Assembly: GCA_036774405.1 (NCBI GenBank)
Contig: DAIPBO010000003.1
Location: forward strand, 1-64,000
Reading direction: 5' to 3'
DNA: 64,000 nucleotides
From: JAAYDS01 sp012729155
GTDB lineage: Bacteria; Chloroflexota; Anaerolineae; UBA1429
Part shown: piece by piece, positions 8,140 to 15,231 of the stretch
Position numbering within the stretch: the stretch's first letter is position 1
Layout: every line of letters starts with the position of its first letter
Translations under genes and position numbers: made by a program
The notes under the pieces: model-generated
Told to the model about the DNA's origin: nothing
The model's database searches: none
Seen by the model: only the letters and a program-made list of their open reading frames with translations

Positions 8140-8449
8140 TGAGGGTAGACAGGACGTGGCCGGTGGCCTGAGAAGCAGGCATGGCCCGATCTGAGTTGAT
8201 TGAGCAAACTCTGGGGGGTGTTGGGGTGGTAACTTCGCTTCTGGGTATGACGGTGTTGGGCAGGGTGGCGGTGGCTGGCGCGTTGTTTTTGGGGTTGCAT
8301 CTGTGCGTCCGTGCCGAGGCATGTCGTTGCCGCAAGGTGCATGGGCGCGACGCGCGCTATGGCCTGTGGCGTGGCTGCCAGCTGCCGCAAGAAGAGCCTG
8401 TGCAAGACGAGTCGGGCGTCCACTGAGTTAGCGACGCCCCCCCTTGCCC
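8140..8449. other. Intergenic stretch without a supported gene
   Basis: About 310 bp between the DUF2726 gene and the next promoter. An open frame at 8181-8426 (81 codons) has one hydrophobic stretch but no ribosome-binding site, no recognisable domain and atypical composition, so it is not called as a gene. No terminator with a U-tract is evident. Confidence 0.5.
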
Positions 8450-8478
8450 TTGCGCGCAGGCCGGCCACGTTCTATGCT
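8450..8478 (+). promoter_or_regulatory. Promoter of the DUF3795 gene (TTGCGC class)
   Basis: TTGCGC (8450-8455), 17 bp, TATGCT (8473-8478), about 43 nt before the ATG at 8521. One of eight similar boxes in the window. Confidence 0.5.
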
Positions 8479-8520
8479 AGGGCCAGCGCCACGCCTGGTG
8501 GGCTGGCGAGGGAGGCGGCG

Positions 8521-8985
8521 ATGGAGACGCAAGAAGAGCTGCAGCGCTATATCGCGCCCTGTGGGCTGGTGTGCTATTCGTGTCCGGCGTATACCGACGG
8601 GCCAGTGGCCCAGCATGGCCGCGCGCTGCGGCGCTGGCTCGAGGGCTTTGGCCCCATGGCGGCGGCATTCAGCGCGTGGGAGCCGGCGCTGGCCGACTAT
8701 CCCGCTTTTGAGCGGGTGCTGGCCAAACTGAGCGACTGGGGCTGTGCGGGCTGCCACAGCGGCGGCTGCCCCATGGCAGACTGCCCCGTGGGCCCCTGTG
8801 TAGAGGCGCGTGGCTACGACTGGTGCTGGCAGTGCGACGACTTTCCCTGCGCTCAGGTGCTGGAGAGCGCGGCCTTTGGCGAGCAGCTGCGCGCGACCTG
8901 GCTGCGGGCCAACCAGCGCATGGCTGCGGTGGGCGTGGTGGCCTACTGGCAAGAGCAGCGCGAGCGGCCCCACTATGCCGAGTGA
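8521..8985 (+). CDS. DUF3795 cysteine-rich protein
   Basis: A 154-residue soluble protein with at least twelve cysteines in the DUF3795 pattern: CGLVCYSCPAY near residue 14, then CAGCHSGGCPMADCPVGPC and CWQCDDFPC. The spacing suggests bound metal, probably zinc or an iron-sulphur centre; members of this family have no assigned reaction. The start is the ATG at 8521 preceded by GAGGCGGCG; a longer frame to 8311 has no such site. It overlaps the next gene (nucleotidyltransferase) by 11 bp, so the two are translated together and may act together. Confidence 0.85.
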   Translation: METQEELQRYIAPCGLVCYSCPAYTDGPVAQHGRALRRWLEGFGPMAAAFSAWEPALADYPAFERVLAKLSDWGCAGCHSGGCPMADCPVGPCVEARGYDWCWQCDDFPCAQVLESAAFGEQLRATWLRANQRMAAVGVVAYWQEQRERPHYAE

Positions 8986-9829
8986 CGACCCCGCCACTGC
9001 GCATCTGGCGCTGGCGGCCGAGCTGGCGCGGCGCTTTGCGGCACTGCCACAGGTGCAGGCGGTGGCGGCCGGCGGCTCGGTGGCCGCGGGCACGGCGGGC
9101 CCGTCGTCTGACCTCGACCTCTATGTGTTCATCACGGGGCAGCCCCCGCTGGCCCCGCGGCAGGAAATGGCGGCTCAACTGGGCGACGGCGGCCGCGCCG
9201 AGCTCGAGCTGCACTACTGGGACCCGGGCGATGCCTGGTTCAGTGCCGCCGGCATCGAGGTAGACGTGGTGTACTGGGATACACGCTGGGTCAGCGACCA
9301 GCTCGACCGCGTGCTGCTGCGCCACGAGCCCAGCGTGGGCTATAGCACCTGCCACTGGCGCACCCTGCGCGACGCCCTGCCGCTGTTCGACCGCGACGGC
9401 TGGCTGGCAACCCTGCAGGCGCGCGCACAGGTCGCCTATCCGCAGGGGCTGGCCGATGCCATCATCGCGCACAACCAGCCGCTGCTCCGCAACGCCATCC
9501 CCTCGTACCGCGCACAGATCGCCAAGGCGCTGGCGCGCGACGACCAGGTGAGCGTCAACCATCGTGTGGCGGCGCTACTGGCCAGCTACTTTGACGTGCT
9601 GTTCGCCCTCAACCATGAGCCACACCCCGGCGAAAAGCGTCTGGTGGCGTTTGCGCTGGCCCATTGCTGGCTGCCAGAGGGCTTTGTGCAGGATGTGCAG
9701 GCGGTGCTTGGGGCTGCCAGCAGCGCGCAGCCTCAGCTGCTGGGCGCCATCGATGCCCTGGCCGATGGGCTCGATGTGCTGCTGGCAAAGCATGGCTACG
9801 AGCCCCGCACGGGCCTGCCCCGCGCCTGA
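8975..9829 (+). CDS. Nucleotidyltransferase-fold protein (DUF4037-like)
   Basis: A 284-residue protein whose N-terminal domain has the polymerase-beta-type nucleotidyltransferase core GGSVAAGTAGPSSDLDLYVF at about residues 30-49 (GS-x9-DxD). A third acidic strand follows in IEVDVVYWD. The remainder is helical, as in DUF4037 or kanamycin-nucleotidyltransferase-like proteins that adenylylate or bind nucleotides. The substrate is not identifiable. The start ATG at 8975 overlaps the end of the DUF3795 gene; no separate promoter is visible. A hairpin at 9852-9884 follows. Confidence 0.75.
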   Translation: MPSDDPATAHLALAAELARRFAALPQVQAVAAGGSVAAGTAGPSSDLDLYVFITGQPPLAPRQEMAAQLGDGGRAELELHYWDPGDAWFSAAGIEVDVVYWDTRWVSDQLDRVLLRHEPSVGYSTCHWRTLRDALPLFDRDGWLATLQARAQVAYPQGLADAIIAHNQPLLRNAIPSYRAQIAKALARDDQVSVNHRVAALLASYFDVLFALNHEPHPGEKRLVAFALAHCWLPEGFVQDVQAVLGAASSAQPQLLGAIDALADGLDVLLAKHGYEPRTGLPRA

Positions 9830-9851
9830 CCGCTGCCTTGATACAGCAAAC

Positions 9852-9884
9852 GACGAGCGCCCATCCTAGCGATCGACGCTCGTC
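9852..9884. terminator. Hairpin between convergent genes
   Basis: GACGAGCG (9852-9859) pairs with CGCTCGTC (9877-9884), 17-nt loop, no U-tract. Its position between convergent stops suggests a two-way terminator or mRNA 3' end. Confidence 0.45.
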
Positions 9885-9929
9885 TCAGGGAGGTGTGGCA
9901 GGGCGCGCCCCGCCACCGTTCAAAAAGGA

Positions 9930-10481
9930 TCAGGGTACGGCCGTCAACCAGGCGTTGGCACCCCAGAGGCCGCCGCCTGTGGTGACCTGCTGCCAGTTGT
10001 AGCCATCGGCGGCCACGGTGGCGGCGCCGGTCTTTTCAAGCACGGTGCCATAGGGCACCACGCGGCCGATGCCATAGGCGAGGCCAGGGCCCCAGCGCAG
10101 ATTGAGCGCGCCGGCGGTGACCTTGAGGCCATCGCTGCCGCCCCACTCGCCCACGGGCTCGTGGTAGCCGCCATAGGCACCGTATTTGTCCAGATAGGCA
10201 AAGGCGGCATAGCCGGTGTACCAGTAGCCCCAGCGCCACACGCCCACCTCGACCCAGCGCACACCGTTGGCATAGATGGGTGTGGTGAGGCCGTCGAGGA
10301 CGGTGACCGTCTCGCCGTTGTAGAGGCCCAGCAAGATGGTGGCGTCGAGGCCAGGGTTCTGGCGCAGGTTGAGCCCTTTGGGCGCCTGCACAGTGGCCGA
10401 CACTGTGTCGGCCGAGGCGGCCAGTGGCGTGGCCAACAGCAGGGCCAGCGCCAGGAGCAACGGTAGTAGAATTCGTTTCAC
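9930..10481 (-). CDS. Secreted SH3-domain protein (two bacterial SH3 repeats)
   Basis: A 183-residue exported protein. A signal peptide (residues 1-24, VKRILLPLLLALALLLATPLAASA) is followed by two bacterial SH3 (SH3_3) units: LNLRQNPGLDATILLGLYNGE and LNLRWGPGLAYGIGRVVPYGT. Both carry the usual L-x-L-R-x-GPG turn. Such domains bind peptidoglycan peptides or other wall polymers. Aromatic-rich linker segments (WVEVGVWRWGYWYTGY) lie between the units. The start is GTG at 10481 with GAGGTG upstream. A paralogue with the same layout lies at 14463-15011. The gene has a near-perfect sigma70 promoter, so strong constitutive expression is expected. Confidence 0.85.
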   Translation of the reverse strand: MKRILLPLLLALALLLATPLAASADTVSATVQAPKGLNLRQNPGLDATILLGLYNGETVTVLDGLTTPIYANGVRWVEVGVWRWGYWYTGYAAFAYLDKYGAYGGYHEPVGEWGGSDGLKVTAGALNLRWGPGLAYGIGRVVPYGTVLEKTGAATVAADGYNWQQVTTGGGLWGANAWLTAVP

Positions 10482-10520
10482 GGTAACACCTCGTTCGGTG
10501 GCATAGAGCACAGTGCTTCT

Positions 10521-10550
10521 ATTATACTGCCCCGCAGGAGGCGGTGTCAA
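10521..10550 (-). promoter_or_regulatory. Consensus sigma70 promoter of the SH3 gene
   Basis: On the minus strand TTGACA (10550-10545), 18-bp spacer, TATAAT (10526-10521), about 40 nt upstream of the GTG at 10481. Both hexamers are perfect. The -35 box overlaps the ATG of the divergent plus-strand gene. Confidence 0.85.
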
Positions 10551-11815
10551 TGACTTTTACACATGAGGGCCGGCCGGGAGGCGTGGCAGAGGCTATCGAG
10601 GCGTGGTGGCTGACGTGGGGCGAGCGTGCCCTGTGCAGCCTGGCGCTGTTGCAGGCAGCCCTGGCCGTGCCCTGGCTGCTTTATCAGCTCTGGCGGCTGA
10701 CGCTGGGCCAGGCGCCACTGTGGCCAGGCTCGCCAGAGGGCGCGGTCGATCTGATCTTGCGATGGCGCGAGGTGCATGCCTGGTTCGCGGGCCAGCCGGT
10801 CTACCCTGGGTCGTGGGTAGCGGTGTATCCGCCGGCCAGCTATGCCCTGCTGTGGCCCTGGCTGGGCTGGCTGCCGCTGGCCGCGGCGCGCTGGCTGTGG
10901 GCGGCGGCCTCGCTGGCGCTGCTGGGCTGGCTGGGGCGCCTGGCCGTGGTGCAGGGTGGCGGGCGTAGCCGTGGCCAGCGCGCCGTGCTGGGGCTGATGG
11001 CGCCGGCCATGTATGCCAGCGGCGCAGCCATCGGCAATGGGCAGTTGATCTTGCTGGTGCTGGCGGCGCTGTTGGGTGCGGTGTTGCTGCTGCAACAGAC
11101 CCCTGGCTGGCGGCGAGACTGGGCGGTTGCGCTGCTTTTGACGGTGGCGCTGCTCAAGCCGACGGTGACGGCGCCGCTGCTGTGTGTGGCGTTGGTGGTG
11201 CCGCGGGAGCGTCTGTTTTCTGTAGCGCGGCTGCGGCCCTTTGTGCTGGCGGCGGCGTTGTATGGCGGCCTGACGCTGCTGGCGGCCGCCTTTCAGCCCG
11301 AGGGGCTGACGTCGCTGGTGCAGCAATGGCTGGGGCGCGGGGTGGCGGTGGCCGCCTCTGATCGCGGGGTGAGCAATCTGCACGGCGTGCTGGGCAGCTT
11401 GAGGCTCGACGCCTGGCTCTTGCCGGCTTCGCTGCTGCTGGTGCTGGCGTTGCTGGGCTGGTGCTGGTGGCGCCGCGAGGCCGACCTCTGGCTGCTGCTG
11501 GGCGTGGCGGCCATTGTGGCGCGGCTGTGGGCCTATCACCGTTGGTACGACGACCTGCTGCTGTTACTGCCGCTGCTGGCGCTCTGGCGGCTAGCGCGGC
11601 AGGCGTCCTCTGTGCGCTGGCGGGTGGCCGCGGGGGCGCTTTGTGCCCTGACGCTGGCGAGCACGCTGGCGCCAGGTGGGCTCTACCTGCTGACAGGCGG
11701 CTGGCGCTCGGCCTATCTGGCCGCGCAGGTGGCCATCTGGCTGGCAGACCTGGCACTGCTGCTGGCCGCCGCCCACAGCGGGCGGCGGCCTGATAGGCTG
11801 GCGGCGCGCGGCTAG
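10550..11815 (+). CDS. Membrane GT87-like (DUF2029) glycosyltransferase
   Basis: A 421-residue, largely hydrophobic protein with about ten membrane spans, resembling the GT87/DUF2029 group of polyprenyl-phosphate-dependent mannosyltransferases of the GT-C fold. Supporting segments are the first periplasmic loop with DLILRWREVHAWFAGQPVYP and YPPASYALLWP, LKPTVTAPLL, and AYHRWYDDLLLLLPLLAL. Donor and acceptor are unknown. The ATG at 10550 has AGGAGG 7 nt upstream; a GTG at 10544 is the alternative. Its start codon lies in the -35 box of the divergent SH3 promoter. Its stop overlaps the stop of the convergent radical SAM gene by 4 bp. Confidence 0.7.
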   Translation: MTFTHEGRPGGVAEAIEAWWLTWGERALCSLALLQAALAVPWLLYQLWRLTLGQAPLWPGSPEGAVDLILRWREVHAWFAGQPVYPGSWVAVYPPASYALLWPWLGWLPLAAARWLWAAASLALLGWLGRLAVVQGGGRSRGQRAVLGLMAPAMYASGAAIGNGQLILLVLAALLGAVLLLQQTPGWRRDWAVALLLTVALLKPTVTAPLLCVALVVPRERLFSVARLRPFVLAAALYGGLTLLAAAFQPEGLTSLVQQWLGRGVAVAASDRGVSNLHGVLGSLRLDAWLLPASLLLVLALLGWCWWRREADLWLLLGVAAIVARLWAYHRWYDDLLLLLPLLALWRLARQASSVRWRVAAGALCALTLASTLAPGGLYLLTGGWRSAYLAAQVAIWLADLALLLAAAHSGRRPDRLAARG

Positions 11816-12900
11816 GCCTCTTGGGGCTGCGCCAGGAGCGATTCGACCCACTCGCGGTGCACCCACAGGGCGCAGCCGCCCTGGGTCTCGGCCAGGTGCA
11901 CGTCGCTCTCGCGGATGGCGCGCAGCAGATCGCTCTGCAGCGCCTCGTGCAGGGGCATGCGGCGCAGGCTCACGTCTGAATAGGGCGCAAAGGGACAGGG
12001 CTCGACGCGGCCCTCGGCGCTGATGTGCAAAAAGCCGCGCCCAGCGGCCAGGCAGCCGCCAAACAGCTCCTCTTCGCCAGGCAGCGCCACAAAGAGGCCG
12101 GGCAGGTCGCGCCGCAGGGCGTCGAGGTGCGGCGTCAGGGCAACCTTTTGCGCCTCGCTGAGGCAGCGCGCCTCGCTGTGGGGCTCGATGGGCACGTACT
12201 CGACGTAAAAGAACAGCCGACAGCCCAGCTCGGTCAGCTCGCGGGCATAGGCGGGCGAGGTCAGCAGGTCATAGTTGCTGTGGGTGACCGTGAGCGACGT
12301 GCCATAGAACAGGCCGGCCTCGCGCAGCCTGGCGATGACGCCCAGCAGGTAGGCGTGCACGCCCTCGCCGCGGCGGTCATCGGTCTCGCCGGCGTGGCCC
12401 TCGAGGCTGATCACCGGGATGAGGTTGCGCCGGGCCTTGAAGCGGGCGATGGTCTCGTCGTCGATCAGCAGGCCGTTGGTGAACACCGGCATGACGATCT
12501 GCGGGTGGCGCTCGGCCAGCTCGAACAGCACCGGCCGGGTGAGGGGCTCGCCGCCGGCCAGCATCAAGATCGACACACCCAGCTCGGCGGCCTCGTCGGC
12601 CACGCGCAGCAGCTCGGCGTCGGTCAGCTCGGGTTCGGGGGCGCGCGTCTGGGCGTGGGCATAGCAGCCCTTGCAGTGTAGATTGCACCTTTTGGTGATC
12701 GAGTAGATCATCAGCGCGGGCACGGGCACGCCCTGCTGGGCCCAGCGAGCGCGCATCCGCGCCGAGCGATGGTGCCAGCCCGCGGCACGGGCCACAAAGG
12801 CGGCCATCTCGCGGCTGCCCGCCGAGAGGCGCAGGGCGTCGCGCAGCAGGTCGCGGATGGATTGATCAAAGCGGGCGATGTAGCGGCTGTCTGCAGTCAT
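11812..12900 (-). CDS. Radical SAM protein with C-terminal cysteine region
   Basis: A 362-residue radical SAM enzyme. The [4Fe-4S]-AdoMet motif is CNLHCKGC (CxxxCxxC, about residues 73-80), followed by the GGEPL motif (MLAGGEPLTRP). The C-terminal part has GGCLAAGRGFLHISAEGRVEPCPF, the start of a SPASM/twitch-type auxiliary-cluster region, although the full seven-cysteine SPASM set is not evident. Such proteins act in peptide or cofactor modification; no precursor peptide gene is recognisable next to it, so the substrate is open. The ATG at 12900 has GGAGACCC upstream. The upstream intergenic region shared with the divergent small membrane gene carries two CCTGGCCAGG palindromes. Confidence 0.85.
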   Translation of the reverse strand: MTADSRYIARFDQSIRDLLRDALRLSAGSREMAAFVARAAGWHHRSARMRARWAQQGVPVPALMIYSITKRCNLHCKGCYAHAQTRAPEPELTDAELLRVADEAAELGVSILMLAGGEPLTRPVLFELAERHPQIVMPVFTNGLLIDDETIARFKARRNLIPVISLEGHAGETDDRRGEGVHAYLLGVIARLREAGLFYGTSLTVTHSNYDLLTSPAYARELTELGCRLFFYVEYVPIEPHSEARCLSEAQKVALTPHLDALRRDLPGLFVALPGEEELFGGCLAAGRGFLHISAEGRVEPCPFAPYSDVSLRRMPLHEALQSDLLRAIRESDVHLAETQGGCALWVHREWVESLLAQPQEA

Positions 12901-12987
12901 GACGGGTCTCCACAGTTCCTATGCTCACAAACAGATACTATACGCAGATGGCGGCGTTTGTGCGCGCGGCAGATGGCCAGAATGTGA

Positions 12988-13015
12988 CCTGGCCAGGCGG
13001 CCAGGCCTGGCCAGG
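12988..13015. repeat. Paired CCTGGCCAGG palindromes in a divergent intergenic region
   Basis: The 10-bp palindrome occurs at 12988-12997 and 13006-13015, 18 bp apart, with a further CCAGG between. It could be an operator for the divergent pair or a REP-like hairpin. Confidence 0.6.
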
Positions 13016-13023
13016 GCGGGTCA

Positions 13024-13052
13024 TTGGCGCTGGCGCCGGTTTGCGCTAGACT
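13024..13052 (+). promoter_or_regulatory. Promoter of the small membrane protein gene (TTGGCG class)
   Basis: TTGGCG (13024-13029), 17 bp, TAGACT (13047-13052), 19 nt before the ATG at 13071 and immediately upstream of the GGAGG site. Confidence 0.55.
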
Positions 13053-13070
13053 GGCGCGCAGGAGGTGGCG

Positions 13071-13445
13071 ATGCGCAACAGCACCCTGATGGCCGTATTC
13101 CTGCTGCTCGGGTTGCTCTGCTGGGCAGGGCTGGTCTATCTGATGCACAGCACCTATCCCGATGCGCGGGCGCAGTTTGTGTTTCTGGCCATCTGGGCGG
13201 GGGCCATGGTGCTGACGGCCGCGCCGCTCTCTTACCTCTTTTACCAGCGGCTGGGGCGCTCGCTGGGGCGCAGTGGCGACCTGGCGCGGGCGCTGCGACA
13301 GGGGCTGCTGCTGGCCATCGCCACGGGCGTGATGGTGGGGCTGCAGTTCTTGGGCTTTTTGCGGCTGGGCACGGCGCTGGTGTTGCTGTTCATCGCGGTG
13401 CTGATCGAGATCGCCTTTGCGCTGCAAGAGGGGGTGCGGCACTAG
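13071..13445 (+). CDS. Small membrane protein, unknown function
   Basis: A 124-residue protein with about four hydrophobic segments (around residues 5-25, 38-60, 78-98 and 100-118) joined by short basic loops such as YQRLGRSLGRSGDLARALRQG. No family is recognised. The ATG at 13071 was chosen because GGAGGTGGCG precedes it and a well-spaced promoter lies directly upstream. It shares its upstream region with the divergent radical SAM gene and overlaps the convergent hydrolase gene by 56 bp at its 3' end. Confidence 0.6.
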   Translation: MRNSTLMAVFLLLGLLCWAGLVYLMHSTYPDARAQFVFLAIWAGAMVLTAAPLSYLFYQRLGRSLGRSGDLARALRQGLLLAIATGVMVGLQFLGFLRLGTALVLLFIAVLIEIAFALQEGVRH

Positions 13446-14367
13446 CCGCGGCCGTCTGCCGGATAAAGGCCAGGATGTCGCGGTTGAGCGGTGCCTGCGG
13501 CGCAGCCGCAGCGCGAAAGAGAGCGTCGATGTGCCCCAGGCGCGGATAGCAGTGCCACACCACGGGCACGCCGGCAGCCTGCAGGGCAGCGCGCAGGGCC
13601 AGCCCGATGCTGACGGGCACCACGCGATCGATCTCGCCGTGTAGCAGCAGCGTGGGCGGGGCCTCGGGCGTCACGTAGCGCACGGGCGAGCCGGCCCGCA
13701 GCCCCTCGCGCGAGGCGCCCATCACCTGCCACACCACGCCGCGACCACGGATCCACGGAAAGCGCCGCACCCACAGGTCGTGCTCGGCCTCGGCGTCGTA
13801 CACGCCGTTGGAGCCGATGAACCCCGCCAGCGCCTGCGGCGTGTGGCCATAGCGCGCCAGCCAGCGCGCGTCATAGGCCAGCAGCCCGCCCAGGTGCGCG
13901 CCGGCCGAGTGGCCGAACAGGTACACCCGGCGGGGGTCGCCGCCATACTCGGCGCAGTGCTCGAGCGTCCAGGCCACGGCGGCGGCGCACTCGTCGGCCA
14001 TCTGCTGATAGCGCGCGCGAGGGTAGAGGGTATAGTCGGGCACCACGGCCACCAACCCCAGGCGCACCCACTGGCGGGCGCTGCAGGCGAACAGGGGGCG
14101 ACGCATGGTGTTCCAGCCGCCGCCATGCAGGTAGATGATCACCGGGCGGCCGCCGGGGGCGTCGTCGAGGGGGGCAAAGATGTCGAGCCTGGTGCGCACA
14201 TGGGCCGCCGGGCAGATGCCGAGGGCGCGGCGCGGGTGACGCAGGCGCCAGACAAGGCCGGCTGCCTCGCCGCGGGCGATGTCAAAGCCTGTGCGCAGTG
14301 GGCGCCGGCCCACCCAGGCCAGCGCGGCTGTGGCCAGGGCCAGTGCGGCCCAGGCGAGGGGTTGCAT
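13390..14367 (-). CDS. Alpha/beta hydrolase (carboxylesterase, hormone-sensitive-lipase-like)
   Basis: A 325-residue esterase of the alpha/beta hydrolase fold. It has an N-terminal hydrophobic anchor (LAWAALALATAALAWVG), the oxyanion motif HGGGWNTM (about residue 80), and the nucleophile elbow GHSAGAHLGG with Ser in G-H-S-A-G (about 153). The acid and base are expected in LLLHGEIDRVVPVS and YPRLGHID. This pattern fits the BD-FAE/HSL group that hydrolyses short acyl esters. The ATG at 14367 has AGGAG 7 nt upstream; the frame extends further without a ribosome-binding site. Its 3' end overlaps the convergent membrane gene by 56 bp. Confidence 0.85.
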   Translation of the reverse strand: MQPLAWAALALATAALAWVGRRPLRTGFDIARGEAAGLVWRLRHPRRALGICPAAHVRTRLDIFAPLDDAPGGRPVIIYLHGGGWNTMRRPLFACSARQWVRLGLVAVVPDYTLYPRARYQQMADECAAAVAWTLEHCAEYGGDPRRVYLFGHSAGAHLGGLLAYDARWLARYGHTPQALAGFIGSNGVYDAEAEHDLWVRRFPWIRGRGVVWQVMGASREGLRAGSPVRYVTPEAPPTLLLHGEIDRVVPVSIGLALRAALQAAGVPVVWHCYPRLGHIDALFRAAAAPQAPLNRDILAFIRQTAAASAAPPLAAQRRSRSAPR

Positions 14368-14393
14368 GGTTAGCTCCTGTGTGGCGCGGCGCA

Positions 14394-14437
14394 AGGCGCC
14401 CCGTCAGGCCAGCGCTGTGGGGCCCGACGAGGCGCCT
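14394..14437 (-). terminator. Extended hairpin downstream of the second SH3 gene
   Basis: AGGCGCC (14394-14400) pairs with GGCGCCT (14431-14437), with further pairing CGTC/GACG and GGCC/GGCC inside. It lies 26 bp after the SH3 gene stop. No U-tract. Confidence 0.5.
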
Positions 14438-14462
14438 GGGCTTGTGCGGCGAGGTGGCCCGC

Positions 14463-15011
14463 CTATTCGCCGCCCACGTGCTGCAGCATCTCTTGGGCGG
14501 CCCACACTTTGGCGCCGCCGTACTTGAGCTGGCGCCAGGTGTAACCATCGGCCACCACCGTGGCGGCGTTGGTGGGCTTGAGAATGGTGCCATAGGGCAC
14601 GATGCGCACGGCATAGTGCGCCAGGCCGGCGCCACTGCGCAGGCGCAGGCCGCCGAGCGAAGTCACCTTCCAGCCCTCGCCATCATCCCAGCTGTCGATG
14701 GGCTCGGGATAGCCGCCATAGCTCTTGAGGTAGGCGGCGGCGCAAAAGCCGGTGTAGGTGTAGCCATAGCGACTGAACTCGACCTTGGCCCACTCGATGC
14801 CCTGCTTCCAGATCGACTTTTGCAGCAGGGTGACGGTCTCGCCGTTGAGCATGACGGCGACAAGCGGCTGGCCCAGGCCGGCCTTTTCGCGCAAGCTCAG
14901 CCCCAGCGACGAGTTGACCACCATGGTGGTGCCGGCGTCGGCCGAGACCAGCGGCGCCGCGGCCAGCAGCAAGATGACCGCGATCAGTGTGATGGAGACA
15001 GCTCTCTTCAT
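14463..15011 (-). CDS. Secreted SH3-domain protein, paralogue of the 9930-10481 gene
   Basis: A 182-residue exported protein with a signal peptide (MKRAVSITLIAVILLLAAAPLVSA) and two SH3-like units, LSLREKAGLGQPLVAVMLNGE and LRLRSGAGLAHYAVRIVPYGT. The spacing matches the paralogue: an aromatic linker (YGYTYTGFCAAAYLKSYGGYPEP) lies between the units, and the C-terminal segment (DGYTWRQLKYGG) mirrors DGYNWQQVTTGG there. It probably binds the cell wall or envelope glycans. The ATG at 15011 with GGAGGGG upstream was chosen over a 30-residue N-terminal extension. A promoter is at 15086-15114. Confidence 0.85.
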   Translation of the reverse strand: MKRAVSITLIAVILLLAAAPLVSADAGTTMVVNSSLGLSLREKAGLGQPLVAVMLNGETVTLLQKSIWKQGIEWAKVEFSRYGYTYTGFCAAAYLKSYGGYPEPIDSWDDGEGWKVTSLGGLRLRSGAGLAHYAVRIVPYGTILKPTNAATVVADGYTWRQLKYGGAKVWAAQEMLQHVGGE

Positions 15012-15085
15012 GATGGCGCCCCTCCTTGGGCAGATGCACAGCGCTCTAAACAAACGCACTTGAGCGCAAGGCCCACTGCCTGCCC

Positions 15086-15114
15086 AGCATAGCCTGTACA
15101 ACAGCCAAAGTCAA
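15086..15114 (-). promoter_or_regulatory. Sigma70 promoter of the second SH3 gene
   Basis: On the minus strand TTGACT (15114-15109), 17 bp, TATGCT (15091-15086), about 75 nt before the ATG at 15011. Confidence 0.7.
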
Positions 15115-15174
15115 TAGAATGAATGTTCGCAAAAGGGCGTCAATCGTGCATATAGAGCGGCCGCGCGGGGACTG

Positions 15175-15204
15175 TTGGCGCGGGATACGGCGATGCGCTA
15201 GAAT
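15175..15204 (+). promoter_or_regulatory. Promoter of the amidohydrolase gene (TTGGCG class)
   Basis: TTGGCG (15175-15180), 18 bp, TAGAAT (15199-15204), 28 nt before the ATG at 15232. Confidence 0.5.
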
Positions 15205-15231
15205 CGCGCCAATATGCTGAGGAGGCGCGAG

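Noticed and set aside
8181..8426. 81-codon small membrane-protein frame
   Set aside because: No ribosome-binding site, no family, and an improbable C terminus; not enough to call a gene.
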